NCBI RefSeq assembly: GCF_030403435.1
Contig: NZ_JAUEPH010000002.1
Location: forward strand, 677,383 to 741,382
From: Algoriphagus sediminis
GTDB lineage: Bacteria > Bacteroidota > Bacteroidia > Cytophagales > Cyclobacteriaceae
DNA length: 64,000 nt
Reading direction: 5' to 3'
A model generated the notes under the pieces. That model was given only the letters and a program-made list of their open reading frames with translations. It did not search any database and was not told the origin of the DNA. Both the position numbers and the translations under genes were made by a program. Below, piece by piece: positions 10,055-18,727 of the stretch (its first letter is position 1; each line of letters opens with the position of its first letter).

Positions 10055-10873
10055 TTATACCCCTGAATAAGCGCTGAAACCGCCATCTACCTTGACAACT
10101 GATCCGGTCACAAAACCAGAAGCATCGCTACATAGCCAGTGAATGGCGCCAAGTAAATCCTCCGGCTGACCAAACCTATCCATAGGTGTGTGATCAATGA
10201 TTTGTTTACCTCTCTCTGTCAGATTACCGCTAGGATCGGTTAATAATTCTCGGTTTTGATCCGTAAGAAAAAAACCAGGAGCAAGTGCATTAACTCTAAA
10301 ATTTGGTCCATGCTTCTGAGCTAATTCCACTGACAGGAATTTGGTTAAATTATCGATTCCGGCTTTTGCAGATGCGTAGCCCATAACTCTGGTCATTGGC
10401 CTTTCAGCAGCCATGGAGCTGATATTGATAATATTCCCATATCCCTGTTTAAGAAAATAGGGTAGGAAAGTAAAAATGGGTAAAACTGTTCCCAAGTAGT
10501 TTAAATCTATTACTTCACGAAGAGCGTCTATATTCAAATCCAAAAAGGTTTGATCAGGTCCAATAACCGCTCCTTTCTGGTTTCCTCCGGCAGCATTGAT
10601 CAAAATATCAAAGTCTAATTCTCTTTCTTGCAGTTCTGAATAGGATTTTTCCAAATCCTCCTGATCAGTAACATCCGCAATGAGTCCATCTGCCTTTCCT
10701 CCCTCTGCCTTGATGGCATCCACCAAATTATTGACTTTTGAAATGTTTCTTCCCAAAACAATAATATGTGCACCTTGCCTTGCTAAATACTTGCTCATTT
10801 CGGATCCCAGCACTCCAGTTGCCCCAGAAAACAATATTCCCTTGTCTTTTAGTGAAAACAGATTCTTATTCAT
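10055..10873 (-). CDS. SDR oxidoreductase, probable D-mannonate oxidoreductase (UxuB role)
   Basis: Classical short-chain dehydrogenase of 272 residues. The cofactor motif GATGVLG is at residues 17-23, NAAGG near 93, and the catalytic set is Ser152/153, Y166 and K170 in GYASAK. It lies between uxaC (three-base gap) and uxuA (twelve-base gap). Classic UxuB belongs to the unrelated mannitol-dehydrogenase family, but many bacteria use an SDR to reduce fructuronate to mannonate. The position strongly suggests that function; biochemical identity is an inference. Confidence 0.8.
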   Translation of the reverse strand: MNKNLFSLKDKGILFSGATGVLGSEMSKYLARQGAHIIVLGRNISKVNNLVDAIKAEGGKADGLIADVTDQEDLEKSYSELQERELDFDILINAAGGNQKGAVIGPDQTFLDLNIDALREVIDLNYLGTVLPIFTFLPYFLKQGYGNIINISSMAAERPMTRVMGYASAKAGIDNLTKFLSVELAQKHGPNFRVNALAPGFFLTDQNRELLTDPSGNLTERGKQIIDHTPMDRFGQPEDLLGAIHWLCSDASGFVTGSVVKVDGGFSAYSGV

Positions 10874-10876
10874 ATC

Positions 10877-12298
10877 TCATTGAATATTTTTTGAGTCAAA
10901 GTCAAAATATGACTTCGCGTTAAAATAGCAGATGTCGGAGATTATTTTACCTAGCCATTTTTCATCTTTTGGAAGCATACCTGCATCCACGTCCTGCCCA
11001 AATAGGTTACACAGAATTCTTCTGAAGTAATCATGTCTTGGGAAGGAAAGAAAACTCCTTGAATCCGTGAGCATCCCTATAAAACAGCTGACCAAGCCCA
11101 TATTTGACAAAGCGTTTAGCTGTTTTTCCATGCCATCTTTTTGATCCAGATACCACCATCCTGAGCCAAATTGAATTTTTCCTTTCACTGAGCCATCATT
11201 GAAATTGCCAATCATACTGGCAAAAACCTCATTATCTCTTGGATTCAGATTGTAGATAATTGTTTTACAAAGCTGATCAGTACTATCCATTTGATTGAGG
11301 AACTTGGCTAGACCGGAAGCCTGATCAAAATCTCCAATAGAGTCAAATCCGGTATCAGGACCTAAGGTGCTAAAGGCTCTACTATTTGTGTTTCTTAAGG
11401 CCCCCAAATGGAACTGCATTACCCAGCCTTTTTGGTGATACAATTTTGCCAGTTCCACGAGGGTATGAAACTTAAAATAAGCTACTTCATCTGGCTGAAG
11501 TCGTTTCCCTTCTTGCAAGGTGTGGAATAAGCTCTCTGGGTTATAAGACCCCCAATTGAAAAACCTCAAGTTTTCCAGACCATGATCAGCGACCCGACAG
11601 CCTCGCTTGTGAAAATGTTCAATCCTTGCTTTTAAGGCTGCAAGTAAATCGGCGTAGCTGCTAATTTCAATCCCGCTGGTGCTGGATAGGTTTTCCAGGT
11701 ACTTTATAAAAGTGATTGGGTTTTCTGCGGCATAAGCTTTGTCCGGACGAAAAGCAGGAAATAAACCCAAATCATGGCCTTTTCTGCTAAACTGAAGATG
11801 ATGATCAAGAGAATCTATCGGATCATCCGTAGTACAAACTGTCTCAACTTTTTTCTTGGCTAGTAAGCCTAAAACTGAAAAGTCTGAGGACTTCAATTTT
11901 GAGTTACATTCCTTGTAAACGATTTTGGAATTTTCTGGTGAAAGAAGCCTTTCTATATCGAAGTATTGGCTTAATTCCATATGCGTCCAGTGGTAGAGTG
12001 GATTTCTTACGGTGTAGGGTACAGTCTCTGCCCACTTCGAGAATTTTTCCGAATCAGATGCACTCCCCGTGATGTATTTTTCGGGAATACCAAGGGTTCT
12101 CATAGCTCTCCACTTATAATGATCACCTGCTAGCCAAATCTGTGAAATATTCTCAAATTGACGGTTTTCATTGATTTCAGCAGGAGGAAGGTGATTATGA
12201 TAATCGATGATAGGAAGGTCTGCGGCATAACCAAAATAAAGCTTCTCCGCGAAACTATTACTCAGCAAAAAGTCGGGTTGGACTATTGGGTTTATCAT
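10877..12298 (-). CDS. uxaC: Glucuronate isomerase (uronate isomerase)
   Basis: Amidohydrolase-superfamily isomerase of 473 residues that interconverts glucuronate with fructuronate (or galacturonate with tagaturonate). Landmarks are DYHNHLPPAEI near residue 32 (the HxH metal motif), VCTTDDPID near 157, MQFHLGALRNTNSR near 294 and a conserved GSGWWYLDQKDGMEKQ segment near 378. Length is usual. First of the three core uronate enzymes in the order of transcription; the Gfo/Idh gene is 17 bases upstream. Confidence 0.93.
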   Translation of the reverse strand: MINPIVQPDFLLSNSFAEKLYFGYAADLPIIDYHNHLPPAEINENRQFENISQIWLAGDHYKWRAMRTLGIPEKYITGSASDSEKFSKWAETVPYTVRNPLYHWTHMELSQYFDIERLLSPENSKIVYKECNSKLKSSDFSVLGLLAKKKVETVCTTDDPIDSLDHHLQFSRKGHDLGLFPAFRPDKAYAAENPITFIKYLENLSSTSGIEISSYADLLAALKARIEHFHKRGCRVADHGLENLRFFNWGSYNPESLFHTLQEGKRLQPDEVAYFKFHTLVELAKLYHQKGWVMQFHLGALRNTNSRAFSTLGPDTGFDSIGDFDQASGLAKFLNQMDSTDQLCKTIIYNLNPRDNEVFASMIGNFNDGSVKGKIQFGSGWWYLDQKDGMEKQLNALSNMGLVSCFIGMLTDSRSFLSFPRHDYFRRILCNLFGQDVDAGMLPKDEKWLGKIISDICYFNAKSYFDFDSKNIQ

Positions 12299-12315
12299 AC
12301 GGAATTATGGAATAT

Positions 12316-13662
12316 TTAGATTTTTGGTGCTTCCCAGCCTTTTTCATAATTCCTGGTCCAAAGCTCCTTGCCCTTCTTAGAGTTTTGAATGTGTCCGTTC
12401 GAAGGGTCACAGATTAAATCTTCATCCACACGGTAACTGATATTAGCCAGATGGCAAAGCAAGGTGGAAATAGCTCCATCCTCAATATTTGAGTTTTGGG
12501 CCTCTGTACCACGAATTGCATTGAAGAAATTAACCACATGAAGGGTACTCATATCTCCTCCACCACCCAATTGGGTTCCAGCTTCATTGCCAGCTGATTT
12601 ACTGTCTTTGACTAGATTTCCATCTCGATCATAGTGCTTATAACCACCACGGTTCACGAATACCGTACCTTCAGAGCCATAAATGATGGTTCCTCGATCT
12701 GATCCATATGTGTTGTATCCATTTCGGCTTTTTCCATCCCATTGGATTACTTTGTTATCACCAAACATAAAGCTTGCTTCCATGGTGTCGTACATGGTCC
12801 AGCCATCATCTAAAAAGTGATTCTTGGCTGCGCTTACCTGTACTTTCTCCGGATACTCTACTTGTAGTGCCCATCTCGCAACATCCAATTCATGCGTAGC
12901 ATTGTTGCCCGTCTCAGCTGTTCCGTAATCCCATCCATACCAATGCCAATTATAGTTCCAGGTATCATTGGTATATTCTCTTCTAGGTGCCGGACCTTGA
13001 AACATATCCCAGTCTAAACCTTCTGGGACAGGGGCTTTTGTTTGATTGACCACTTCACCACGTCTGTTGCTGTAAAAGGCAACTGCCTTATAAGCTTTGC
13101 CAATGGCACCATCATGAATGGCTTTGATAATTTCCACCGATTCTGGAGCGGATCTTTGTTGGTTGCCCATTTGTACCACTTTCCCATATTTCTTTTGAAG
13201 AGCCATGAGGACTTCGCCTTCGTACGGATTATGGGAGCAAGGTTTTTCCACATAAACATGTTTTCCTTGTTCTAAAGCTAGCCAGGTACCTGGGGCATGC
13301 CAATGATCAGGGGTAGCATTTATAAGTACATCTAATTCATTGTCTTCCAATACTTTGAGGATATTTTTCTCAAGCTTTGGTTGATAATCGACTCTCTCTG
13401 AAAAAGCCTTTGCTGTTCTGTCCATTTGTGATGTCATCACATCGCAGAGGTAAAGCAGATTCACGTTACTGGAAGGCAAAGAAATCGGTTCATAAAAAGC
13501 TCCAACTCTTCGACCTAGTCCTGCGATGGCCACATTCAGTCTTTCATTGGCTCCAATAATTCTTGCATAGGATTTTGCTGAAAAAGCGGCTGACCCAAGG
13601 GCAGATATTCCAAGAGTTGCAGCGCTTGATTTTTTGATGAATTCTCGACGGCTATTTTTCAT
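12316..13662 (-). CDS. Gfo/Idh/MocA family oxidoreductase, Tat-exported
   Basis: NAD(P)-binding oxidoreductase of 448 residues. A twin-arginine signal (NSRREFIKK followed by a hydrophobic Ala/Gly/Ser run) occupies residues 3-32, so the protein is folded with cofactor before export. The Rossmann segment VAIAGLGRRVG is near residue 44, and the conserved VEKPCSHN motif, holding the Gfo/Idh lysine of the EKP type, is near 139. A C-terminal TAETGNNATHELDVARWAL block is typical of Bacteroidota members. Neighbouring DUF1080 and uronate genes suggest action on a glycoside or oxidised sugar in the periplasm. Confidence 0.85.
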   Translation of the reverse strand: MKNSRREFIKKSSAATLGISALGSAAFSAKSYARIIGANERLNVAIAGLGRRVGAFYEPISLPSSNVNLLYLCDVMTSQMDRTAKAFSERVDYQPKLEKNILKVLEDNELDVLINATPDHWHAPGTWLALEQGKHVYVEKPCSHNPYEGEVLMALQKKYGKVVQMGNQQRSAPESVEIIKAIHDGAIGKAYKAVAFYSNRRGEVVNQTKAPVPEGLDWDMFQGPAPRREYTNDTWNYNWHWYGWDYGTAETGNNATHELDVARWALQVEYPEKVQVSAAKNHFLDDGWTMYDTMEASFMFGDNKVIQWDGKSRNGYNTYGSDRGTIIYGSEGTVFVNRGGYKHYDRDGNLVKDSKSAGNEAGTQLGGGGDMSTLHVVNFFNAIRGTEAQNSNIEDGAISTLLCHLANISYRVDEDLICDPSNGHIQNSKKGKELWTRNYEKGWEAPKI

Positions 13663-13673
13663 AGGTTAAGGGC

Positions 13674-15059
13674 TTAATTCAATGTTTTGATTTTAATGTT
13701 TTTAAAGCTCACCTCATCTCCATGATCCTGGAGGAGGATATGGCCTTCGTCGGCTTCTCCAAAATCTTCCCAGATTTTGTATTTGCTTATGGCTACTAAA
13801 TCTCTATAATTCTCAGATTTTCTCTCGTATTCTAAGACTTTTACACCATTAAGATAATGCTCGACCTTATTGTCAGGATAAACGATTAATCTGCCTTTAT
13901 TCCAGTTTCCAGGTGCTTTTACAAAACGGCTTTGTTTTTCGGCAGTGATTAAATCATAAAGAGAGGCCAGGGTTCGGTTACCGTCACGTCCCATTTTGGC
14001 ATCAGGGTGTTTTTCATCGTCTAGTAGCTGATATTCCAATCCAATGGCTGAACCTTCATTCCCCTCGGAAAGGGTAACGAAGTATTTTACACCACTATTT
14101 GCTCCTTCTGTTAACCTGAATTCAAAGGCTAGGTCAAAAGCACTAAATTTCTCCTTTGTGACAATATCTCCGGCATTGGTAGATTCTCCTCCCCCTGAAG
14201 ATTCAATGGTAAGAATTCCATCATTCACATTCCAGCCGAAATCAGGAAAGGAATCCTGATAAGCACCTTTCCAGCCCTCTGAATTTTCACCGTTAAATAG
14301 TAATCTCCAACCCATAAGCTTCTCATAATCGGATAGCTCATTCAGCTTATTGTTTACCACAAAAATGTCTGTTGTGAAAGGTTGTGGTTTTAGATCTTTG
14401 GTCTTGATTCGGATATTTCTGAATTCAGTGGTTCTACCTTCATCCTCAGGGTTTTGTATGCTATGCACTTGAAGTGCAATGAAACCTGTAGCATCCATAT
14501 CATCCACTAAATAAGCGACCTCCTGACCGTTTACCCAGGTTTTGATTTCATTCCCAATGGCTTCAATTCTATACTTATTGAACTCTCCCATTTTGAAAGC
14601 TGATTTAGCTCTGGGATTCAAATCAAGGGGATATAACCAACCTCTTCTGGCTTCATCATAAATACCACCTGACCAAGCTCGATCAGTAGGGTCAGCTTCC
14701 ACCTGATAACCATAAACCAATCCATTTCCGTCCCTTGCATCGGGATCAAATTGACCGCGGGTCATAATACCCGAATTACTTGACAGATGATCAATTTTCA
14801 ATTCTAATTCGAGAATAAAGTCTCCGTAGGTTTCTTTAGTTCGAAGAAAAGTGTTTGGAGAACCTGCCACTGCTTTACCTACTATCACTCCGTCAACTAC
14901 TTCGAAGGTGGCGCTTCCGGCCACAACTTCCCAGTTATCGAGGTTTTCACCATTAAAAAGCTCGATCCAACCTGAATTTTCTTCAGATTCTGATTTTTGT
15001 TCACAAGATGACAATCCAATTAAAAAGAGAAAAATGAAAGGTGTCAGGAGTTTCTTCAT
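13674..15059 (-). CDS. Double DUF1080 lipoprotein (3-keto-disaccharide-hydrolase-like)
   Basis: Lipoprotein of 461 residues with lipobox LSSC (Cys19). Two copies of the DUF1080/PF06439 concanavalin-like domain are visible: one starting GWIELFNGENLDNW near residue 30 and one starting GWRLLFNGENSEGW near 247; each has the NSGIM or NSGVKYF core. The family includes enzymes cleaving 3-keto-glycosides. A tandem arrangement is less common than single-domain forms. It appears to head the operon with the Gfo/Idh gene 11 bases downstream, which fits an oxidise-then-eliminate scheme for glycoside cleavage (inference). Confidence 0.82.
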   Translation of the reverse strand: MKKLLTPFIFLFLIGLSSCEQKSESEENSGWIELFNGENLDNWEVVAGSATFEVVDGVIVGKAVAGSPNTFLRTKETYGDFILELELKIDHLSSNSGIMTRGQFDPDARDGNGLVYGYQVEADPTDRAWSGGIYDEARRGWLYPLDLNPRAKSAFKMGEFNKYRIEAIGNEIKTWVNGQEVAYLVDDMDATGFIALQVHSIQNPEDEGRTTEFRNIRIKTKDLKPQPFTTDIFVVNNKLNELSDYEKLMGWRLLFNGENSEGWKGAYQDSFPDFGWNVNDGILTIESSGGGESTNAGDIVTKEKFSAFDLAFEFRLTEGANSGVKYFVTLSEGNEGSAIGLEYQLLDDEKHPDAKMGRDGNRTLASLYDLITAEKQSRFVKAPGNWNKGRLIVYPDNKVEHYLNGVKVLEYERKSENYRDLVAISKYKIWEDFGEADEGHILLQDHGDEVSFKNIKIKTLN

Positions 15060-15175
15060 AAGTTTTGGGTATTACTTTTCACATTAAGATACACAAAGCT
15101 TTCAGTGAAAAAATAAATTTAAATGACAAATCGCTTATTGAACTGTAAGAGCGGTTCTATGAGGGCAAACTTTAT

Positions 15176-15183
15176 TACTTTTG
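15176..15183 (+). promoter_or_regulatory. Candidate -7 box TACTTTTG
   Basis: Matches the Bacteroidota TAnnTTTG consensus and lies only three bases before the ATG at 15187. If used, the transcript would be leaderless or nearly so. No convincing -33 TTTG lies at the expected 17-23 base spacing, so this is a weak call. Confidence 0.3.
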
Positions 15184-15186
15184 ATT

Positions 15187-16347
15187 ATGCTTGATTTTAA
15201 CAAAAAGTCCAAGGTCTTTATCACTTGTAAAGATAGGTCTGTAGAATACCTTGAAAAGGAGGTTAGAGAATTGGGTTTTGTGCCTGATTATGTCATGAGA
15301 ACAGGTCTTGAGATTAGTGCCAGCATGGAGGAATGTATGGATTTAAATCTTCACTTGAGGACTGCATCGCATGTTTTATATGAAATCAAGTCATTTTACC
15401 TTAGAAGTGCTCAGGATATTTACAGAAGAATAAAAGCCATAGAATGGGAAGAGTACCTGGATGTGGACGGCTACTTTTCGGTGAATTCGGTCGTGGACAA
15501 TGAAAGTGTGACCACTCCCTTGATAGTGAATGTGAAGGTAAAAGATGCCATCGTAGATAGATTTAGAGATAAGTTTGGACGAAGGCCGGATTCAGGTTCT
15601 GATTTCTCAGGATTGGTTTTCCAGCTTTTCTGGAAAGAAACGCAGGCCAGAATGTACATCAATACCTCTGGTGAAACACTTGCAAAGCATGGCTATAGAA
15701 AAATTCCAGGAAAAGCCCCTATGATGGAGGCTTTGGCTGCAGCCACAATCTATGCCACAGAATGGAACACTCGTGTGCCTTTTATTAACCCTATGTGCGG
15801 TTCGGGTACCCTTGCCATAGAAGCAGCCCTTATGGCCAGTAAAAGGTATCCTGGTCTTTTTCGGGAAGATTATGCTTTTCAGCATATAATTGGATATGAA
15901 TCTGAAGCTTACTTTGCGAAAAAAAGGAAGCTTGAAAATAAAATAGAGGAGATCCCTGAGCTGAAGATCGTAGCCTCTGATATCTCCTTGCAGGCCATTT
16001 CCTATGCACAGGAAAATGCAAAAACAGCGGGAGTAGACCACATGATAGATTTCCAGGTGTGTGATTTTGCTGATACAGAAATACCCGAAAAACCCAGGGG
16101 TGTAGTAATGTTTAATCCAGAATATGGAGATCGTTTAGGAGTGGACGATGAGCTTGAGGAAGTCTATCGTCGAATGGGCGATTTTATGAAGCAAAAATGT
16201 GCTGGATATAGAGGTTATATTTTTACTGGAAATTTGGCTCTCGCCAAAAAAGTGGGCTTGAAAGCCAGCAGAAGGATAGAATTCTGGAATGGAACTATCG
16301 ACTGCAGGCTTTTGAAATATGAATTATATTCTGGTAAAAGAGACTAA
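15187..16347 (+). CDS. THUMP-domain RNA methyltransferase (RlmL/TrmN-like)
   Basis: SAM-dependent class I methyltransferase of 386 residues. The N-terminal ferredoxin-like/THUMP region covers about residues 1-160. The methyltransferase half shows the SAM motif NPMCGSGTLAIEAAL near 205, IVASDIS near 262, and an NPEYGDRL catalytic motif near 315 in place of the common NPPYG. RlmL-type enzymes methylate guanine N2 in 23S rRNA; the tRNA-modifying TrmN group is similar. An in-frame TTG lies two codons upstream at 15181, but ATG at 15187 is preferred. Confidence 0.85.
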   Translation: MLDFNKKSKVFITCKDRSVEYLEKEVRELGFVPDYVMRTGLEISASMEECMDLNLHLRTASHVLYEIKSFYLRSAQDIYRRIKAIEWEEYLDVDGYFSVNSVVDNESVTTPLIVNVKVKDAIVDRFRDKFGRRPDSGSDFSGLVFQLFWKETQARMYINTSGETLAKHGYRKIPGKAPMMEALAAATIYATEWNTRVPFINPMCGSGTLAIEAALMASKRYPGLFREDYAFQHIIGYESEAYFAKKRKLENKIEEIPELKIVASDISLQAISYAQENAKTAGVDHMIDFQVCDFADTEIPEKPRGVVMFNPEYGDRLGVDDELEEVYRRMGDFMKQKCAGYRGYIFTGNLALAKKVGLKASRRIEFWNGTIDCRLLKYELYSGKRD

Positions 16348-16374
16348 GATAGATTTAAGTTAAAAACCTTAAAA

Positions 16375-17883
16375 CTACTGGTGTTCGTCCCGAAGAAGGT
16401 CATTCACTGTCTTTACCGGATTGAAAGTTATCAAAGGAACCTCAACGAACAAGGTATTCCAACCAGCCATGGATCCATTCCATAAACCGGGTAGTTCAAG
16501 CGCTTTCAATTCTCTTCCTCCTTTTGACTTTTCAGTGATAAAACCTGTTTTCATATCTCTGAACTTAAGTAAATCAAAGGATTCACCCTTGTAATTCCGG
16601 GTTCCACAAACCAAATCCACAGGATTGAAATGAGTTGCCGCATTCATATGAGCTTTCGATTCCGGGTCATTAAGATCAATTTGGGCTGTTTCAAGAATCT
16701 GTAAAGACTGAGAACCATCATCCTCCAAAACCCAGAAAGGACCGCCACCTGGTTCTCCTGTGTTTTTCACCATTCCGCAAACTCTGATTGGTCTGTTCAG
16801 CTTTTCCCGGAGGAATTCGCCTTTATTTTCAAGGCTTTTACCTTCAAAATCAGATGGAAGTTTGGCTCCTAGATCCCCAGTGTATACTTCCTGTGCTTTG
16901 GCCACTGATCCTTCATTAATTCCTAAATCTAGCTTTTTTAAAGCTTCAAAAGCCTTGGCCTGTACCTCCAATAATAAACCTCCAATTGCCATTTTATACT
17001 TCTTGGTTTCAGGCTTTAAGGAATCAGGAACCACGTTGTCTATATTCTTTATGAAAATAACATCTGCGTCAATATCATCCAGATTTTCAAGTAAAGCCCC
17101 ATGACCAGCCGGCCGAAACAGAATCTTTCCATCCTCTTCAAATGGATTGTTTTCCATATCCACAGCGATGGTATCTGTACTCTTCTTCTGCTGGGAATAG
17201 CTGATTTCAAACTTGACTCCAAATTCAGATTCCAAGCCAGATTGAATTGATTCTATTTCACTTCTGAACTTTTCTTCATGCTCTGGAGAAACGGTGAAAT
17301 GAATTTTCACCAATTTTCCTTTTCCCAGTGCATATTGAACGCCCTCTATCATATGCTCATAAGCAGGAGTTCTGTTTCCTTCAGGATAGCTATGGAATTT
17401 AAGTAGCCCTTTGGGCAAAGCTCCATAATTCAGCCCATCCTCATCTAAAAGAGCAGACAGAATGGTTTTATAATCTTGATTATCAAGGGCTTGATTGATA
17501 GAGGACTCCTTAGATTTCAGTGCTTGATCCAGCTTTTTATAAAAGGCAAATTTTTCAATATTGTCCATGAATTTCTGGACAAAAGTACTTTTACTCAGGT
17601 TACCATCCCCATCCATAAAGGCAAATAAGTCCTTAAACATTCTGGATGCCGCACCGCTGGCAGGAACAAATTTTACTACTTCCTTTTCTTGAGCAGATAT
17701 CGGAAATTCTTCCTGAAGTTTAGAAAGCTTTTCTTCACTCAAAACCTGAATGCCATCACCGGGGACAGCAGGTCCCATGATTTTCAGAAAAGGGAAACCG
17801 TTTTTAAAATTTTCTATTTGAGTTTCTACCGTTTCAGGGTTCATTCCCTGTGCTACTATTCGTTCCTTGAGTACAGAATCCAT
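16375..17883 (-). CDS. DUF4301 family protein
   Basis: Protein of 502 residues, recognised as the Bacteroidota-wide DUF4301 family. There is no signal peptide or membrane segment, so it is cytoplasmic. Gly-rich blocks include KFVPASGAASRMFKDL near residue 70, LFRPAGHGALLENLDDIDADVIFIKNIDN near 265 and GGPFWVLEDD near 390. The second block resembles nucleotidyltransferase-like folds, but I would not assign a reaction. It converges with the RNA methyltransferase gene (27-base gap) and appears monocistronic. Confidence 0.75.
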   Translation of the reverse strand: MDSVLKERIVAQGMNPETVETQIENFKNGFPFLKIMGPAVPGDGIQVLSEEKLSKLQEEFPISAQEKEVVKFVPASGAASRMFKDLFAFMDGDGNLSKSTFVQKFMDNIEKFAFYKKLDQALKSKESSINQALDNQDYKTILSALLDEDGLNYGALPKGLLKFHSYPEGNRTPAYEHMIEGVQYALGKGKLVKIHFTVSPEHEEKFRSEIESIQSGLESEFGVKFEISYSQQKKSTDTIAVDMENNPFEEDGKILFRPAGHGALLENLDDIDADVIFIKNIDNVVPDSLKPETKKYKMAIGGLLLEVQAKAFEALKKLDLGINEGSVAKAQEVYTGDLGAKLPSDFEGKSLENKGEFLREKLNRPIRVCGMVKNTGEPGGGPFWVLEDDGSQSLQILETAQIDLNDPESKAHMNAATHFNPVDLVCGTRNYKGESFDLLKFRDMKTGFITEKSKGGRELKALELPGLWNGSMAGWNTLFVEVPLITFNPVKTVNDLLRDEHQ

Positions 17884-17974
17884 AAAAATATTTTTGATTT
17901 AGGATAGAAATATACTAGCTGAAAAGGCAGTCTTCAAGGACTTCCAATTAATTTTTGATAAGCATGCCATTAAA

Positions 17975-18727
17975 TCAAAGACCCATTTGCCGCAAGAATT
18001 CTTCTCGCTTGGAATTCGAAATAGAAATTTGTGCATCATTATTCATGACGATATAGCCTCCTTCAGATTTTACAAAACGCTTTACCTCTTGAAGATTTAT
18101 CAAATAACTATTGTGCACCCTCATAAAACGGGAATCCAGAAGCATATTTTCATATTCTTTTAGATTTTTGGAAACCACCAGCTTTCTGGAATCCTTCAGG
18201 TGAAAATTAGTATACGAGCCATTTGCTTCGCAAAAATAAATCTGATCTGTAGGAATGAACTCAATTCCTTCCGCAGTGGCCAAAGAGATCTTTTTATTGC
18301 TCTCTCCAGGGCTGGAAAGATTATTCATCAGGTTTTTCAGAAGCTCTTGTTGGGAGTTGTTTTCTGAAGCGTTGACCGCTTTTCTTACTGCATTTTGAAG
18401 TTCTTCTACATCGATGGGTTTTAATAAGTAATCAAGGGAGGAGAATTTTATAGCCTTTATTGCGTAATGCTCAAAGGCCGTGGTAAAAATCAAATGAAAG
18501 TCCATTTTCTCGAGGCTTTTTAGTACATCGAATCCGGTGCCAGACTGAAGTTCTATATCCATAAAAACCAACTCTGGCTTTATCGTAGTTATTTTTTGGA
18601 CTGCTTCTTCCACGTTTTTAGCTTCCTCTTTTACTTCCACTTCGGGGCAGTATTCCCGAAGAAAGCTTTTCAGCATTTCCCTGCTGTGAAACTCGTCCTC
18701 GACGATGATTGTGGTTAACCTTTTCAT
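17975..18727 (-). CDS. LytTR family response regulator
   Basis: Response regulator of 250 residues. The receiver domain occupies 1-120 with acidic pair E10-D11, phosphoacceptor D57 in VFMDIEL and the LLKPID lysine near 107. A LytTR DNA-binding domain follows at about 150-250 (IEFIPTDQIYFCEANGSY; VHNSYLINLQEVKRF). LytTR regulators bind pairs of short direct repeats about 21 bases apart. Its start overlaps the upstream kinase stop by four bases. Direct repeats at 21942-21970 are the best visible candidate target. Confidence 0.92.
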   Translation of the reverse strand: MKRLTTIIVEDEFHSREMLKSFLREYCPEVEVKEEAKNVEEAVQKITTIKPELVFMDIELQSGTGFDVLKSLEKMDFHLIFTTAFEHYAIKAIKFSSLDYLLKPIDVEELQNAVRKAVNASENNSQQELLKNLMNNLSSPGESNKKISLATAEGIEFIPTDQIYFCEANGSYTNFHLKDSRKLVVSKNLKEYENMLLDSRFMRVHNSYLINLQEVKRFVKSEGGYIVMNNDAQISISNSKREEFLRQMGL

